A DNA stretch of 64,000 nucleotides. It comes from Candidatus Halocynthiibacter alkanivorans (GTDB taxonomy: Bacteria > Pseudomonadota > Alphaproteobacteria > Rhodobacterales > Rhodobacteraceae). Numbering within the stretch: position 1 is the first letter of the stretch; each line of letters starts with the position of its first letter. The stretch lies in contig NZ_QOLB01000089.1 in assembly GCF_003333265.1 (NCBI RefSeq), positions 1 through 64,000 on the forward strand, in the 5' to 3' direction. Made by a program: the position numbers and the translations under genes. The notes below the pieces were generated by a model, which was not told the origin of the DNA, made no database searches, and was given only the letters and a program-made list of their open reading frames with translations. Shown here piece by piece: positions 25,944-34,905 of this stretch.

Positions 25944-27068
25944 CTAGCGCTGGATTGCCGCGGTGTAGGCCGCCTGCCATTTGTCGCGGTTGCGGGCATC
26001 CAGTTCCACCGAAGTCACAATGCCATATTTGCCAAGGTCTTCTTCGGAGAACGGAAACGCCGGATCACCAATCATAAACTCAGGCATAATGGCGTTTACA
26101 TTGACCGGAACTTCGCCAACAGCGGCTGCAAATGCGCTTTGATTGGCGGCACTGATCGTTTCATTGATAAAGACCTGGGCCCAGTAGGCCACATCGTCAG
26201 GCAGGCCGGCGGGCACATAGAAGGACTCGGTGCCAATCACCGCACCCTCTTCAGGTACAATCCATTTCAGGCCCCCGACTTCCAACGCAGTCCCCACCAG
26301 GGTCACACCGATTGTAACTTCCCCGGCTTCAATACCGGCCACGAATTCTTCTTCGTCGCCCATCGCGGAAATGCTGGTCTTCAGCGACGCGATTTTTTCA
26401 AAAACCGGCGTCAGATCATCGGTGGCAGGGTCCAGGTCCAGCATTTTGGCAACCGGATGCAGCAGCGATGCAAACGTATTGGTGACAAAAAGTTTGCCGG
26501 CATATTTGTCGTCAAAAATCTCTTCCCAGGAGATGCTGTCAGGCATATCGACCAGATCGGGATTGTAAACAATCGGCTGCGAATAGGTGGATACGTTCAG
26601 GTAGTTGTTGGTGCCTTCGGGCATCGCGATCGAGCTGAGCTGGTCCACATTGGTCAGAATATGTTCGTCCAGCGGGATCGAGATTTTCTGAACCTGGGCC
26701 GCATAGGCGAGGGATCCGACTGACAGAACCACATCCACCGGCGGCCGGGTTTTGGCGCGCACAGCCTGCAGGATCTTGGCCTGGATTTCACTGGTGCCGG
26801 TGCCGTCAAATTCCACCGGAATGCCGGTCTTGGCGGTGAAACTGGCCGCTGCGCCCGCCTCATATGAGGAGCGCCACGCGCCACCCCAGGTGCGCACAAT
26901 CAGGCGGTCTGGTTTCTGCGCCGGCTCAGCGAGCGCTTCATTTGCGGACACCGCGCCGGTGAAGGCGACCGGGGTCAGCATTGCGGCGGTTATCAAAGCG
27001 GCGGCGGATTTCACGGTGATGGAATAAGCGCGTTTGAGTGCAGAAATATTGTGGTTATGCGGTTTCAA
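25944..27068 (-). CDS. PotD-like periplasmic binding protein
   Basis: This 374-residue extracytoplasmic solute-binding family 1 protein has an N-terminal signal segment (SAAALITAAMLTPVAFTGAVSA, cleavage near residue 42). The body has LIVRTWGGAWRSSYEAGAAASFTAKTG and VVLSVGSLAYAAQVQ motifs of the putrescine-binding PotD class. The start is TTG at 27068, supported by GGGAGGA 7 nt upstream; no ATG fits better. It heads the operon. The bound ligand is not certain; polyamine or a related amine is the default, and a betaine-related amine is possible given the nearby dehydrogenase. Confidence 0.87.
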   Translation of the reverse strand: MKPHNHNISALKRAYSITVKSAAALITAAMLTPVAFTGAVSANEALAEPAQKPDRLIVRTWGGAWRSSYEAGAAASFTAKTGIPVEFDGTGTSEIQAKILQAVRAKTRPPVDVVLSVGSLAYAAQVQKISIPLDEHILTNVDQLSSIAMPEGTNNYLNVSTYSQPIVYNPDLVDMPDSISWEEIFDDKYAGKLFVTNTFASLLHPVAKMLDLDPATDDLTPVFEKIASLKTSISAMGDEEEFVAGIEAGEVTIGVTLVGTALEVGGLKWIVPEEGAVIGTESFYVPAGLPDDVAYWAQVFINETISAANQSAFAAAVGEVPVNVNAIMPEFMIGDPAFPFSEEDLGKYGIVTSVELDARNRDKWQAAYTAAIQR

Positions 27069-27344
27069 TGGACGGTCCTCCCAGACAGCGGCCTTCAGGC
27101 CTGTTATAGTTTAGGTGAAGTTCGAGTTTTCCCGTAAAAGTGGAATCAGTTCGCCGTTCACCTGCAAAACCTGACTAATCGTTGGGTTGTATAATGTCTA
27201 TACATATCTTTATACGTCGATACACAGCGGTGCCGGGATATGCTTTCAGCTCTTGTAAAACAGGGCCATCGCCAAGGCGCGCTGCGCGAGAAGCCGCCAA
27301 CACTTCCAGCGCCCGGGCGGCCTTTCTGCCGCTGCTGACCTCTG

Positions 27345-27914
27345 ACATTCGTTGCACTCCGGTGATGGCTCTGGTGATCACCGTGCGGCTCCTCAGAGCC
27401 ATCGCGCGGGGCTGGCAGAGATCTGTAAATATCCGGAATTGTTCGCGGCCATTACCGGCTTGATCTGGATTGAAAACCGGAGTTTCTGGTGCCCGGTCTG
27501 CCGGGGCGCGGGCTTTGGCAGAAACGATACCAAATCATCCACGCATCTGTTCTCAATCGTTATTATCTTTGCTGGCATCGGTGTGTTCAGCATCGACACT
27601 GCCGCTTTAACCGGGCGCCCCGCATCGGCGAAGCGGGCAAGTTTTTCTATGTTCTGAAAAAGCTTGAACACAAGGTCACGCCGAAAAGCCCGGACTTTAT
27701 CCCCGGTGCGCTGGCGCCCGGCCAAATGCCTCGTGCGCGGCGCATTTTATGCCAGGGGGCCATTGTCTTCCTCAGGGACCCCATCAGCGCCGGCTTGTCG
27801 ATTGTCGCGGCGCTTGCTCTTTTCGCCATTGTTTTGTCGTCGCGCCGCAAGTCCCGATATGTCGCCTGGATGGAAAAGGACCCGCGGCGCAGGTCACACG
27901 CCCAGATTGCGTAG
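27345..27914 (+). pseudogene. Decayed TctA (tripartite tricarboxylate transporter large permease) C-terminal fragment
   Basis: Three reading frames in succession look like one TctA C-terminus. Frame 3 gives CTPVMALVITVRLLRA (27350-27400), frame 1 gives YPELFAAITGLIWIENRSFW and LFSIVIIFAGIGVFSIDTA (27424-27605), and frame 2 gives AGKFFYVLKKLEH and GAIVFLRDPISAGLSIVAALALF (27624-27830). The order fits TctA (PELFWGLI…, IGVYSV, LRKLG, FLTRPISAxLL), with two frameshifts and the N-terminal two-thirds absent. No TctB or TctC gene is adjacent. It is a relic, not a functional transporter. Confidence 0.6.
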
Positions 27915-28006
27915 TGCCCCTGGAAACCTGCCTGCCGCACGCCAATAATAAAGCGCTGCCCGGTTGCCCCCGGAGGCCCGGAAACGTGCGGCCTGAGACG
28001 CAAAAA

Positions 28007-28031
28007 GGGCGCAGATTGCGCCCTTTTTTTT
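28007..28031. terminator. Bidirectional rho-independent terminator
   Basis: GGGCGC (28007-28012) pairs with GCGCCC (28018-28023) around AGATT; A5 lies before it and T8 after it. It ends the leftward dehydrogenase gene. Confidence 0.85.
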
Positions 28032-28072
28032 GTCCGGATTCGCCGCTGCCATACCGGCGGCGGCTGAAACCG

Positions 28073-30520
28073 CTACATTTTGATGCGTTCGCTTTTGGGA
28101 TCATACATCGGGCGCGACGACACGCTGGCACTGAACCGTTTGCCGGCAATCTCGATCTCATAATCCGAGGCCAGCACATCGGCCAGTTTCTCGCCCTTGC
28201 AGGGGATATAGCCCATGCCAATGGCGCCGCCGAGGAAATGGCCATAGTTGCCCGAGGTCACATGGCCGACAATTTTCCCGTTCCGCAGGATCGGCTCGTT
28301 GTGAAACAGCAACGGCTCCGGGTCATCAAGCCGGAACTGCAACATGCGTCGCTCCAGACCACTTTCCCGTTTCGCCAGCACCGCATCGCGGCCAATGAAA
28401 TCGCCTTTGTCGGTTTTGACCGCAAAACCAAGCCCGGCTTCCAGCACGTGATCCTCGTCGGTAATGTCGTGACCAAAGTGGCGGAATCCCTTTTCAATGC
28501 GGCAACTGTCCAGCGTGTGCAGCCCGCAAAGTTTCAGCCCCAGTTCTTTGCCCGCTTCCATCAGCGTTTCAAACACATGCGGCGCCTGATCAGAGGACAC
28601 GTATAACTCCCAGCCCAGCTCGCCGACATAGGTCACCCGGTGGGCGCGCGCGAGCCCCATACCGACTTCAATCTGGCGCGTGGTGCCAAAGGGGAACGCG
28701 TCGTTGGAAAAATCATCCGGGCTCACGGCCTGCATCAATTCGCGTGCTTTGGGCCCCATCACCGGCAGCACAACTTCGCCCGCAGTGACATCGGTAATGA
28801 CCACAAATTCATCGCCCAGATGGCGGTGCAGCCAGGCCAGATCCCGCTGCAAGGTCGCCCCGGGCACGACGAGGTAAAAGGCGTCCTGCGACAGGCGGGT
28901 GACGGTCAGATCACATTCGATACCGCCGCGCTTGTTGAGCATCTGGGTATAGACCAGCCGGCCGGGCGCGACATCCATCTGGTTGGCGCAGAGCCGCTGC
29001 AGGAAGGCCAGCGCATCGCGCCCTTCAACCCGGATTTTGCCAAAGGAGGTCATGTCAAACATGCCAACACCTTCGCGCACTGCCATATGTTCTTCACGGG
29101 CGTTTTCAAACCAGTTCTGCCGTTTCCAACTGTATTCATATTCTCGTTTTTGTCCTGGTCTGGCGAACCAGTTGGCCCGCTCCCAGCCGGCGGCCTCGCC
29201 AAACACCGCCCCGTGTTCTTCCAGCTGACTGTGCAGCGGCGAGCGACGGATTCCGCGCGAAGTTTCATACTGGCGGTAGGGGTAGTGGTCGGCATAGAGC
29301 AGGCCCAGCGTCTCGCTGACACGCTCTTTCAGATAGCGGCGGTTGCCCTGGAACGGCGCGGCGCGGCGAATGTCCACATCCCAGAGATCAAATGGCGCTT
29401 CGCCGTCGTTGATCCATTGTGCCAGCGCAAACCCGGCGCCGCCGGAGGACACGATACCGGTCGAGTTATAGCCGGCCGCCACCCAGTAGCCGCGCAGCTC
29501 CGGCGCTTCGCCCATGTAATAGCGGTCATCCGGGGTAAAGCTTTCCGGCCCGTTGAAAAACGTGTGAATGCCGGCCTCCGCCAGCAAGGGCATACGTTCG
29601 ACCGCGGCTTCCAGGATTGGCTCAAAATGGTCAAAATCTTCCGGCAGCTGATCAAATTCGAAGTTTTCGGATATGCCCTTCATACCCCAGGGTTTGGCCT
29701 TGGGTTCAAAAGCCCCCAGCATCATTTTGCCCGCATCTTCTTTGTAATAGGCACATTCGTCCGGCACCCGCAGAACCGGCAGCCGGCCCAGGTCCGGTAT
29801 GGCTTCAGTGACGATGTAGAAGTGCTCACAGGCGTGCAAAGGCACGTTCACGCCCGACATTTTGCCCAGTTCGCGCGCCCACATGCCGGCGCAGTTCACC
29901 ACCACATCCGCCTCAATCGTGCCCGCATCGCCGTCGTCCGTCGCCCAGCTGACACCCGTAACCCGGGCGTCGGATTTCAGTACATCGGTGACTTTGATAT
30001 TCTCAAAAATCGCGGCGCCCTTCATCCGCGCGCCTTTCGCCAGCGCCATGGTGATGTTGGCCGGATCGCACTGCCCGTCTTTGGGCAAAAAGACCCCGGC
30101 GACAACATCTCCTGTGTTCAGATGCGGGTAACGCTCTTTGATTTCCGTAACGGACAACTCATGCACATCCACGCCAAAAGCCCGTGCCAATGACGCCTGG
30201 CGCAGGAGCTCTTCGCGCCGTGCCTCGGTCAGTGCAACGGTGATAGAGCCGTTCTGACGCAGCCCGGTGGCAATGCCGGTTTCGGCTTCCAGGCTGTGGT
30301 AAAGATCGGCGGAATATTTTGCCATCCGGGTCATGTTCTGGTTGTTGCGCAACTGTCCGATCAGACCGGCCGCGTGCCAGGTGGTGCCGCTGGTCAGGCG
30401 CTTTCGCTCCAGCAGCACGACGTCGGTCCAGCCCAGTTTCGCCAGATGATAGGCCACGGAACAGCCGGAAACTCCGCCGCCAATAATGACAACTTTTGCG
30501 TGTTTGGGGGGGGTAGACAT
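28073..30520 (-). CDS. GcvT-fused FAD dehydrogenase, dimethylglycine/sarcosine dehydrogenase type
   Basis: This 815-residue enzyme has an N-terminal DAO-type FAD domain (VVIIGGGVSGCSVAYHL, about residues 10-26; TSGTTWHAAGL with the His used for covalent FAD in dimethylglycine dehydrogenase) and a C-terminal GcvT-like folate-binding half (from about residue 430, with CANQMDVAPGRLVYTQMLNKRGG and SRPMYDPKSERIKM). It would oxidatively demethylate dimethylglycine or sarcosine and pass the one-carbon unit to tetrahydrofolate. It is alone in its transcription unit, divergent from a GlxA/AraC regulator. It fits a betaine catabolic role; the exact substrate is not proven by sequence. Confidence 0.85.
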   Translation of the reverse strand: MSTPPKHAKVVIIGGGVSGCSVAYHLAKLGWTDVVLLERKRLTSGTTWHAAGLIGQLRNNQNMTRMAKYSADLYHSLEAETGIATGLRQNGSITVALTEARREELLRQASLARAFGVDVHELSVTEIKERYPHLNTGDVVAGVFLPKDGQCDPANITMALAKGARMKGAAIFENIKVTDVLKSDARVTGVSWATDDGDAGTIEADVVVNCAGMWARELGKMSGVNVPLHACEHFYIVTEAIPDLGRLPVLRVPDECAYYKEDAGKMMLGAFEPKAKPWGMKGISENFEFDQLPEDFDHFEPILEAAVERMPLLAEAGIHTFFNGPESFTPDDRYYMGEAPELRGYWVAAGYNSTGIVSSGGAGFALAQWINDGEAPFDLWDVDIRRAAPFQGNRRYLKERVSETLGLLYADHYPYRQYETSRGIRRSPLHSQLEEHGAVFGEAAGWERANWFARPGQKREYEYSWKRQNWFENAREEHMAVREGVGMFDMTSFGKIRVEGRDALAFLQRLCANQMDVAPGRLVYTQMLNKRGGIECDLTVTRLSQDAFYLVVPGATLQRDLAWLHRHLGDEFVVITDVTAGEVVLPVMGPKARELMQAVSPDDFSNDAFPFGTTRQIEVGMGLARAHRVTYVGELGWELYVSSDQAPHVFETLMEAGKELGLKLCGLHTLDSCRIEKGFRHFGHDITDEDHVLEAGLGFAVKTDKGDFIGRDAVLAKRESGLERRMLQFRLDDPEPLLFHNEPILRNGKIVGHVTSGNYGHFLGGAIGMGYIPCKGEKLADVLASDYEIEIAGKRFSASVSSRPMYDPKSERIKM

Positions 30521-30905
30521 GGCGGCCTCCTGCCGGTTTGTATCGTATTTCCCGCCTGCTTCAGGCCCTTTTTCAGATCCTGGTCACCGGCGCTTTGCGG
30601 CAAGATATCGCCACGTTGTCGCAACGCTACCATGCGCAGAAATGGCCTAACCCTGCAAATTTCACCTGTTTTTCTGCCCGTTTGCGACAAGAGGCAGACA
30701 GGACGTGGGCGGCGGCACAGCGGGAGCAGAAAGAGGGTCCGGTGGGGGCGAAGAACGGCATGCGTCGGATCGGCCTCGCGCTCCAGTTCTGACACGGGAC
30801 CTTGATCAAGACTGAATTTTTCCGTTGAATATCTCTTCCTGGTGGCGGTAAACGACAGGATATACGTTCGGCTTTGAGCGCCGGCACGTCGCATTTAAGA
30901 CAGGG
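30521..30905. promoter_or_regulatory. 385-bp divergent promoter region with paired inverted sites
   Basis: No gene is seen. TTGTCGCAA (30616-30624) and its exact reverse complement TTGCGACAA (30682-30690) form an inverted pair 66 bp apart. TGTCGC is the half-site reported for the AraC-type regulator ArgR of Pseudomonas aeruginosa, which has the same GATase1-like plus AraC architecture as the gene encoded at 30906. This is a plausible operator of the dehydrogenase gene. Confidence 0.5.
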
Positions 30906-31964
30906 GTGAATGACTTGAGCGGGTTGGATGATGAAATTCACGGATCAGATGACCTGGTGCCGCGTTTTGTGCCGCGTGGCATCGCCCATGTCGACATTGA
31001 ATCTGATCAGCCACCCCAGGTCTTTGTTATCGTGCTGGTGCCCAGCTTTTCGATGCTGGCCTTTGCCAACACGGTGGAGCCGCTGCGCATCGCCAATCAG
31101 CTGACCGGAAAACAACTGTATCGCTGGGAGGTCCGTTCTGACGACGGTTTGCCGGTGGTCAGTGCCAACGGGCTCAGCATCTCTTCTGACGGCGGGCTGT
31201 CGGAGGTGCCGGCAAACGCCGTGGTTCTTGCCTGCGTGGGAAATTATGCGGAGAAAACTGTATCCGGTGACTTGGCCGGGTTCCTGCGCGAGAAGTGGCG
31301 CAAAGGCCACCGCGTCGGCGGTATCTGCACCGGGGCCTATGCGTTGGCAAAGGCGGGTATTCTCAAGGGCCATGCCTTCACGCTGCATTGGGAAAGCATC
31401 AAACCGTTCTGCGAAGAGCACGAAGGGCTGGAGCCTTCCGACAGTATCTATGTGATGGACCGGCGCATCCTGACCTGCGGCGGCGGCGCGGCCTCCACTG
31501 ATATGATGCTGGCGTTGATCCGGGACAGCTTTGGCGATGAACTGGCGCGCGGCGTGGCGGACATGTGTCTCTATGCCTCGCTGCGCAGCTCTGATCAGCG
31601 TCAGAAAGCACCGGCGTCAACGCTCTATGGCACCCGCAATCAGGTGCTGATCAAGATCATTGATTATATTGAGACGCATCTGGCAGAGGCGATTGATATG
31701 GAGGAGGTGGCCCAGCTGCACGGGGTTTCCCGGCGTCAGGTGGAACGCTTGTTCGCCACCCATGTGGGCATTCCGCCAAACAGGTTTATCAACAATATCC
31801 GCCTCGACCACGGACGTTCGCTGCTGGCAGATACCTCGATGAAAGTGACCGACGTGGCGTTCGCAGCGGGTTTCACCTCCGCCAATCATTTTGCCAGGCT
31901 GTTCCGCCAGCGCTTTGGCGTGTCGCCACACCGGTTCAAAGGCAGTGTCAGCCCGGGTGTATAA
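30906..31964 (+). CDS. GlxA family transcriptional regulator (DJ-1/PfpI-like domain plus AraC HTH)
   Basis: This 352-residue regulator has an N-terminal GATase1-like sensory domain (FVIVLVPSFSMLAFANTVEPLRIANQ, about residues 37-62; GGICTGAYALAKAGIL with a Cys at the nucleophile elbow) and a C-terminal AraC helix-turn-helix pair (DMEEVAQLHGVSRRQVERLF and VAFAAGFTSANHFARLFRQRFG). This architecture is shared with GbdR, CdhR and ArgR, which govern glycine betaine, carnitine and arginine catabolism. It is divergent from the dimethylglycine/sarcosine-type dehydrogenase, so control of betaine demethylation is inferred. The GTG start is tentative. Confidence 0.85.
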   Translation: MNDLSGLDDEIHGSDDLVPRFVPRGIAHVDIESDQPPQVFVIVLVPSFSMLAFANTVEPLRIANQLTGKQLYRWEVRSDDGLPVVSANGLSISSDGGLSEVPANAVVLACVGNYAEKTVSGDLAGFLREKWRKGHRVGGICTGAYALAKAGILKGHAFTLHWESIKPFCEEHEGLEPSDSIYVMDRRILTCGGGAASTDMMLALIRDSFGDELARGVADMCLYASLRSSDQRQKAPASTLYGTRNQVLIKIIDYIETHLAEAIDMEEVAQLHGVSRRQVERLFATHVGIPPNRFINNIRLDHGRSLLADTSMKVTDVAFAAGFTSANHFARLFRQRFGVSPHRFKGSVSPGV

Positions 31965-32185
31965 GCGCCAAAATGCTTTGCTGCGATCGCCAGCCTCCCG
32001 GTGCGCACACGCGGCGCTTCCGACAAGCTCCCGGTGCGACCGCTATGAGGTCCTTCATCTAACCCGGATCAGAGCCGCCCGCCCACCGGCGCGGATGGGA
32101 TGACGCCGGCATGCCAATGCGGGCTGGCGCTTCAGCAAAATCCCGCCAGCCCTCAGATCAGGCAGAACAGCGCAATGTCCTTTGC

Positions 32186-33373
32186 TCAGAGGACCCTGCC
32201 ATCAGTTGCGGTGTCCGGGCGGCTCCTGAGGGTGACAGCGGCAAGTACGCCGGAGTCTTCGCGGCTCTGCCAGTCTTCCAACAACCTGTGCGCCTTGCCC
32301 GCGCCCAGACAGGCAAACTCCGTTTTGTACGTGTTCTCCACGATCCTGGACTGGAGGCCGGGGAATATGTCATACAATTCCTGTTGCACGCTGGCAGAAA
32401 GACCGGCCATTGCGACGGGCCCCGGGAACAGGCTTTCCGTGGCGGCGCCTTCAGAAAACACAACTTCATGCCGGTCGAAAACAAGATGAAAATATTCGAC
32501 CTGGCGACAACCGTGTTTTTGCCGGACGCCGCGCAGTCCCAACAGACCTTTGGCAGGCACCAGCACATCTTCACCACCGAATGCCCCGATCCCGGAACTG
32601 GCAGATATCAGCATCCGGTGTTGTGGCGAGACGCATAGCGTGCGGCGTGGCAGTCCATTGCCAAGACAGCCTGGCTTGAATTCAACCGGCCTGTGTTTGC
32701 TTGTGGCATCAGTAAATGTCAGTTTCCGCTGCACCACCAGTCTGATCCTGCAGGCTCCGCGATCGCGGGTGACCACCAGATCGCCCTTTTTCAGTTCTTC
32801 AACAGCGACCTCACCCGCCGGCGTCGGGATCTGGCTGCCATTTGCGAAACAGGCAACATTCGCCGCGTTGACATTAAAGACACCCTGGCCAACTTCTGCG
32901 GTTCCGGCATCGATTTGCCCGTCCCCGTCAAAATCAATGTCGGTGATGCGCTCCTCTACGTCCAGAACCAGATCGCCGCCATCAGGCTCAGCATCCTCAA
33001 ACGTCTGGCTGCTGGTGGGGGCCAGGAAGAACAGCTTGATGCCTTCCACAAAGAAAACCGCGTCGCCCTCGAACGTGTCGACACCGCCTGCGAACTTGAT
33101 CTTGTCCGTACCGTCGAGCTGTTCGACGCCGTTGACCTTTATCGAAAGCACCGTGACTTCGCCGTCTGAGCCGCCGGCTTCAAGCTCGCCATCGTCAGCA
33201 ATGTCGGCATCGTCGATTTCGATGACAATTGTATCACCGGCGGAATAATAGGGGTTGCCGTCGCCATCCAGATCCCTGGACTGATCAAGGCTGAGGTGAA
33301 TGCCGCCCGAACCGTCGTCATTGGCGCTGTCGGCGGCGGCAACCAGATTACCGTTAAACGTAATTAATGCCAT
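32186..33373 (-). CDS. Hint-domain protein with calcium-binding-like repeats
   Basis: This 395-residue protein has an acidic N-terminal half with two EF-hand/RTX-like loops (DLDGDGN near residue 34, DFDGDGQID near 148) and a C-terminal Hint domain. The Hint domain begins at Cys175 (CFANGSQIPTPAGEVAVEEL), has the SPQHRMLI block B His at 252, and VEYFHLVFDRHEVVFSEG at about 292. Stand-alone proteins of this Hint class are common in Rhodobacterales. Hint folds self-cleave proteins, but the class partner is unclear and no C-extein is obvious. It is not evidently linked to its neighbours. Confidence 0.75.
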   Translation of the reverse strand: MALITFNGNLVAAADSANDDGSGGIHLSLDQSRDLDGDGNPYYSAGDTIVIEIDDADIADDGELEAGGSDGEVTVLSIKVNGVEQLDGTDKIKFAGGVDTFEGDAVFFVEGIKLFFLAPTSSQTFEDAEPDGGDLVLDVEERITDIDFDGDGQIDAGTAEVGQGVFNVNAANVACFANGSQIPTPAGEVAVEELKKGDLVVTRDRGACRIRLVVQRKLTFTDATSKHRPVEFKPGCLGNGLPRRTLCVSPQHRMLISASSGIGAFGGEDVLVPAKGLLGLRGVRQKHGCRQVEYFHLVFDRHEVVFSEGAATESLFPGPVAMAGLSASVQQELYDIFPGLQSRIVENTYKTEFACLGAGKAHRLLEDWQSREDSGVLAAVTLRSRPDTATDGRVL

Positions 33374-33531
33374 TCCTGACGCCTCCTTCCACCTGAATCA
33401 GAAGGAATAACAACAGAATTGGCTTAATTTTTTACTACACTTGCATTTGCAGCGCGGGCGGTGGCGCGATGCGGCCACAGACAGTGGCGTCGCAGGCCCG
33501 CGCCGCTCACTGTTGCAGCTTCGCCGCGGGA
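33374..33531. other. Spacer between the Hint gene and nuoN-like gene
   Basis: This 158-nt gap contains a GCGCGGGC/GCCCGCGC inverted repeat (33452-33459, 33496-33503) after the nuoN-like stop codon, which may end the complex I-like operon. An AT-rich stretch at 33411-33440 is the probable promoter side of the Hint gene. No U-tract follows the stem. Confidence 0.4.
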
Positions 33532-34905
33532 TCAGCCGGGCAACAGCCCCGCAAACAGGCCCATCCCCAGGGTGACAACTGCGCTCACGCCCCAGGCCAG
33601 ACGCAGCGCAGGGTGCAGATTTTCGCGGACCAGCGCGTCTTCCGCTGCAACCTCCTCTGCAGCCTGGTACATCGGTATGATCATGCGCAGATAGACCCCC
33701 AACGCCAGCACACTGCCCAGCACGCCAATGACCACCAGCCAGAGGAACCCCGCTTCAATCGCAGCGGCAAACAGATAGACCTTGCCGATAAATCCAAACA
33801 GCGGCGGGATGCCGGTCAGCGACAGCAGGAACAGCACCATCGCCACCCCGGCCACGGGCCGGCGCCGGCCAAATCCGCGCAGATCTTTCAGGTCTCGCCC
33901 CGCCACCATCACAATGGCAAAGGCGCCAAGGTTCATCGCCACATACGCGGCGCCAAAAACGATAATGCCAGGCAGGTCCTGATCACTGCGTCCCAGCGCG
34001 GCGATGCCCAGCATGAAATAACCCGACTGCGCCACGGAAGAATAGGCCAGCAGCCGCACCAGGTTCGTTTGCACCAGCGCCGCCAGATACCCGTAAGTCA
34101 TGGTCACCGCCGAGATCAGCGCGATGACCAGAGGCCAGCCGCTGTTCACCGGCAGATCCCGCAGCACCTGCGCAAAGGCGAAAATTGCTGCGATTTTGGT
34201 GATCACTGACAGGTAGGCGGCAACAGACACAGGCGCGCCGTCATAGGCGTCCGGCGCCCAGAAGTGGAACGGCACCAGGGCGGCTTTGTATCCCAGCCCG
34301 ACAATCACCGCGATCAGCCCGGCGATGGTCACCAGGGTGTTGCCATTCAACGCGCCCAGCTCCGAAAACAGGGTGGAACCGCTGCCACCAAACCAGAAGG
34401 TGATGCCATAGATCATCACCGATCCGGTGACAGCGCCATAGACCAGGTATTTCATGCCGGCCTCAGTGGCGTCGTCGTCGCCCGGAAAGGCCACCAGCGC
34501 AAAAGAACCCAGCCCGGTCAGCACCACGCCGAGCACCAGCAACATCATATCACCGCTGCCCGACAGCATCAGCGCGCCCAGGGTAACAAGGCAGATCAGC
34601 GCATAAACGCTGCCTTCGCGTTCCTTGCCCACCAGTTCCGCCCGCGCCATCAGCAAAGCCACCGCCGTGCCCGGCAGCAGGATCAGCTTGGCCCAGCCGC
34701 TCAGCATATCAATGCGGTAGGTGCCACCAAAGACGGTGGTCTCAGCCGTGAGCACCGGCAGCGTCAGCAGCGTTGCGGCGGCAAGGCCGCCAAGCCCCAG
34801 CACCAGCACCAGCCGGGGCAGGCGGGCCATCTCCGCCAGCATCATAAACACCACTGCCATCGACAGCGTCATCTCCGGGACCAGAAAGGCGAGATCGCGG
34901 CCCAT
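33532..34905 (-). CDS. nuoN: NuoN-like antiporter subunit of a complex I-like system
   Basis: This 457-residue inner-membrane protein has about 12-14 transmembrane segments and the NuoN/Mrp-antiporter family core: MKYLVYGAVTGSVMIYGITFWFGG (about 149-172), GLGYKAALVPFHFWAPDAYDGAPVSVAAYLS with the central channel Lys (about 203-233), and a second Lys in VITKIAA. Proton-channel residues are kept. It is the last gene of the cluster, overlapping nuoM by one base. It lacks a nuoC/E/F/G/I partner in the operon, so its electron-input module is not a standard complex I. Confidence 0.88.
   Translation of the reverse strand: MGRDLAFLVPEMTLSMAVVFMMLAEMARLPRLVLVLGLGGLAAATLLTLPVLTAETTVFGGTYRIDMLSGWAKLILLPGTAVALLMARAELVGKEREGSVYALICLVTLGALMLSGSGDMMLLVLGVVLTGLGSFALVAFPGDDDATEAGMKYLVYGAVTGSVMIYGITFWFGGSGSTLFSELGALNGNTLVTIAGLIAVIVGLGYKAALVPFHFWAPDAYDGAPVSVAAYLSVITKIAAIFAFAQVLRDLPVNSGWPLVIALISAVTMTYGYLAALVQTNLVRLLAYSSVAQSGYFMLGIAALGRSDQDLPGIIVFGAAYVAMNLGAFAIVMVAGRDLKDLRGFGRRRPVAGVAMVLFLLSLTGIPPLFGFIGKVYLFAAAIEAGFLWLVVIGVLGSVLALGVYLRMIIPMYQAAEEVAAEDALVRENLHPALRLAWGVSAVVTLGMGLFAGLLPG

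Larger units (their letters stand above)
27069..28072. other. 1-kb region without an intact gene
   Basis: The region holds the promoter side of the PotD-like gene (27069-27180), a decayed TctA gene fragment (about 27345-27914) and a bidirectional terminator (28007-28031). Positions 27180-27240 are AT-rich (TATACATATCTTTATACG) and may include promoter elements. No intact open frame with coding character is seen. Confidence 0.55.

Noticed and set aside
27175-27402. Short leftward open frame (75 residues)
   Set aside because: No recognisable domain, and it overlaps the TctA relic region.
28640-30193. 517-residue open frame antisense to the dehydrogenase
   Set aside because: A shadow frame of the GcvT-fused dehydrogenase with no recognisable motif or ribosome binding site.
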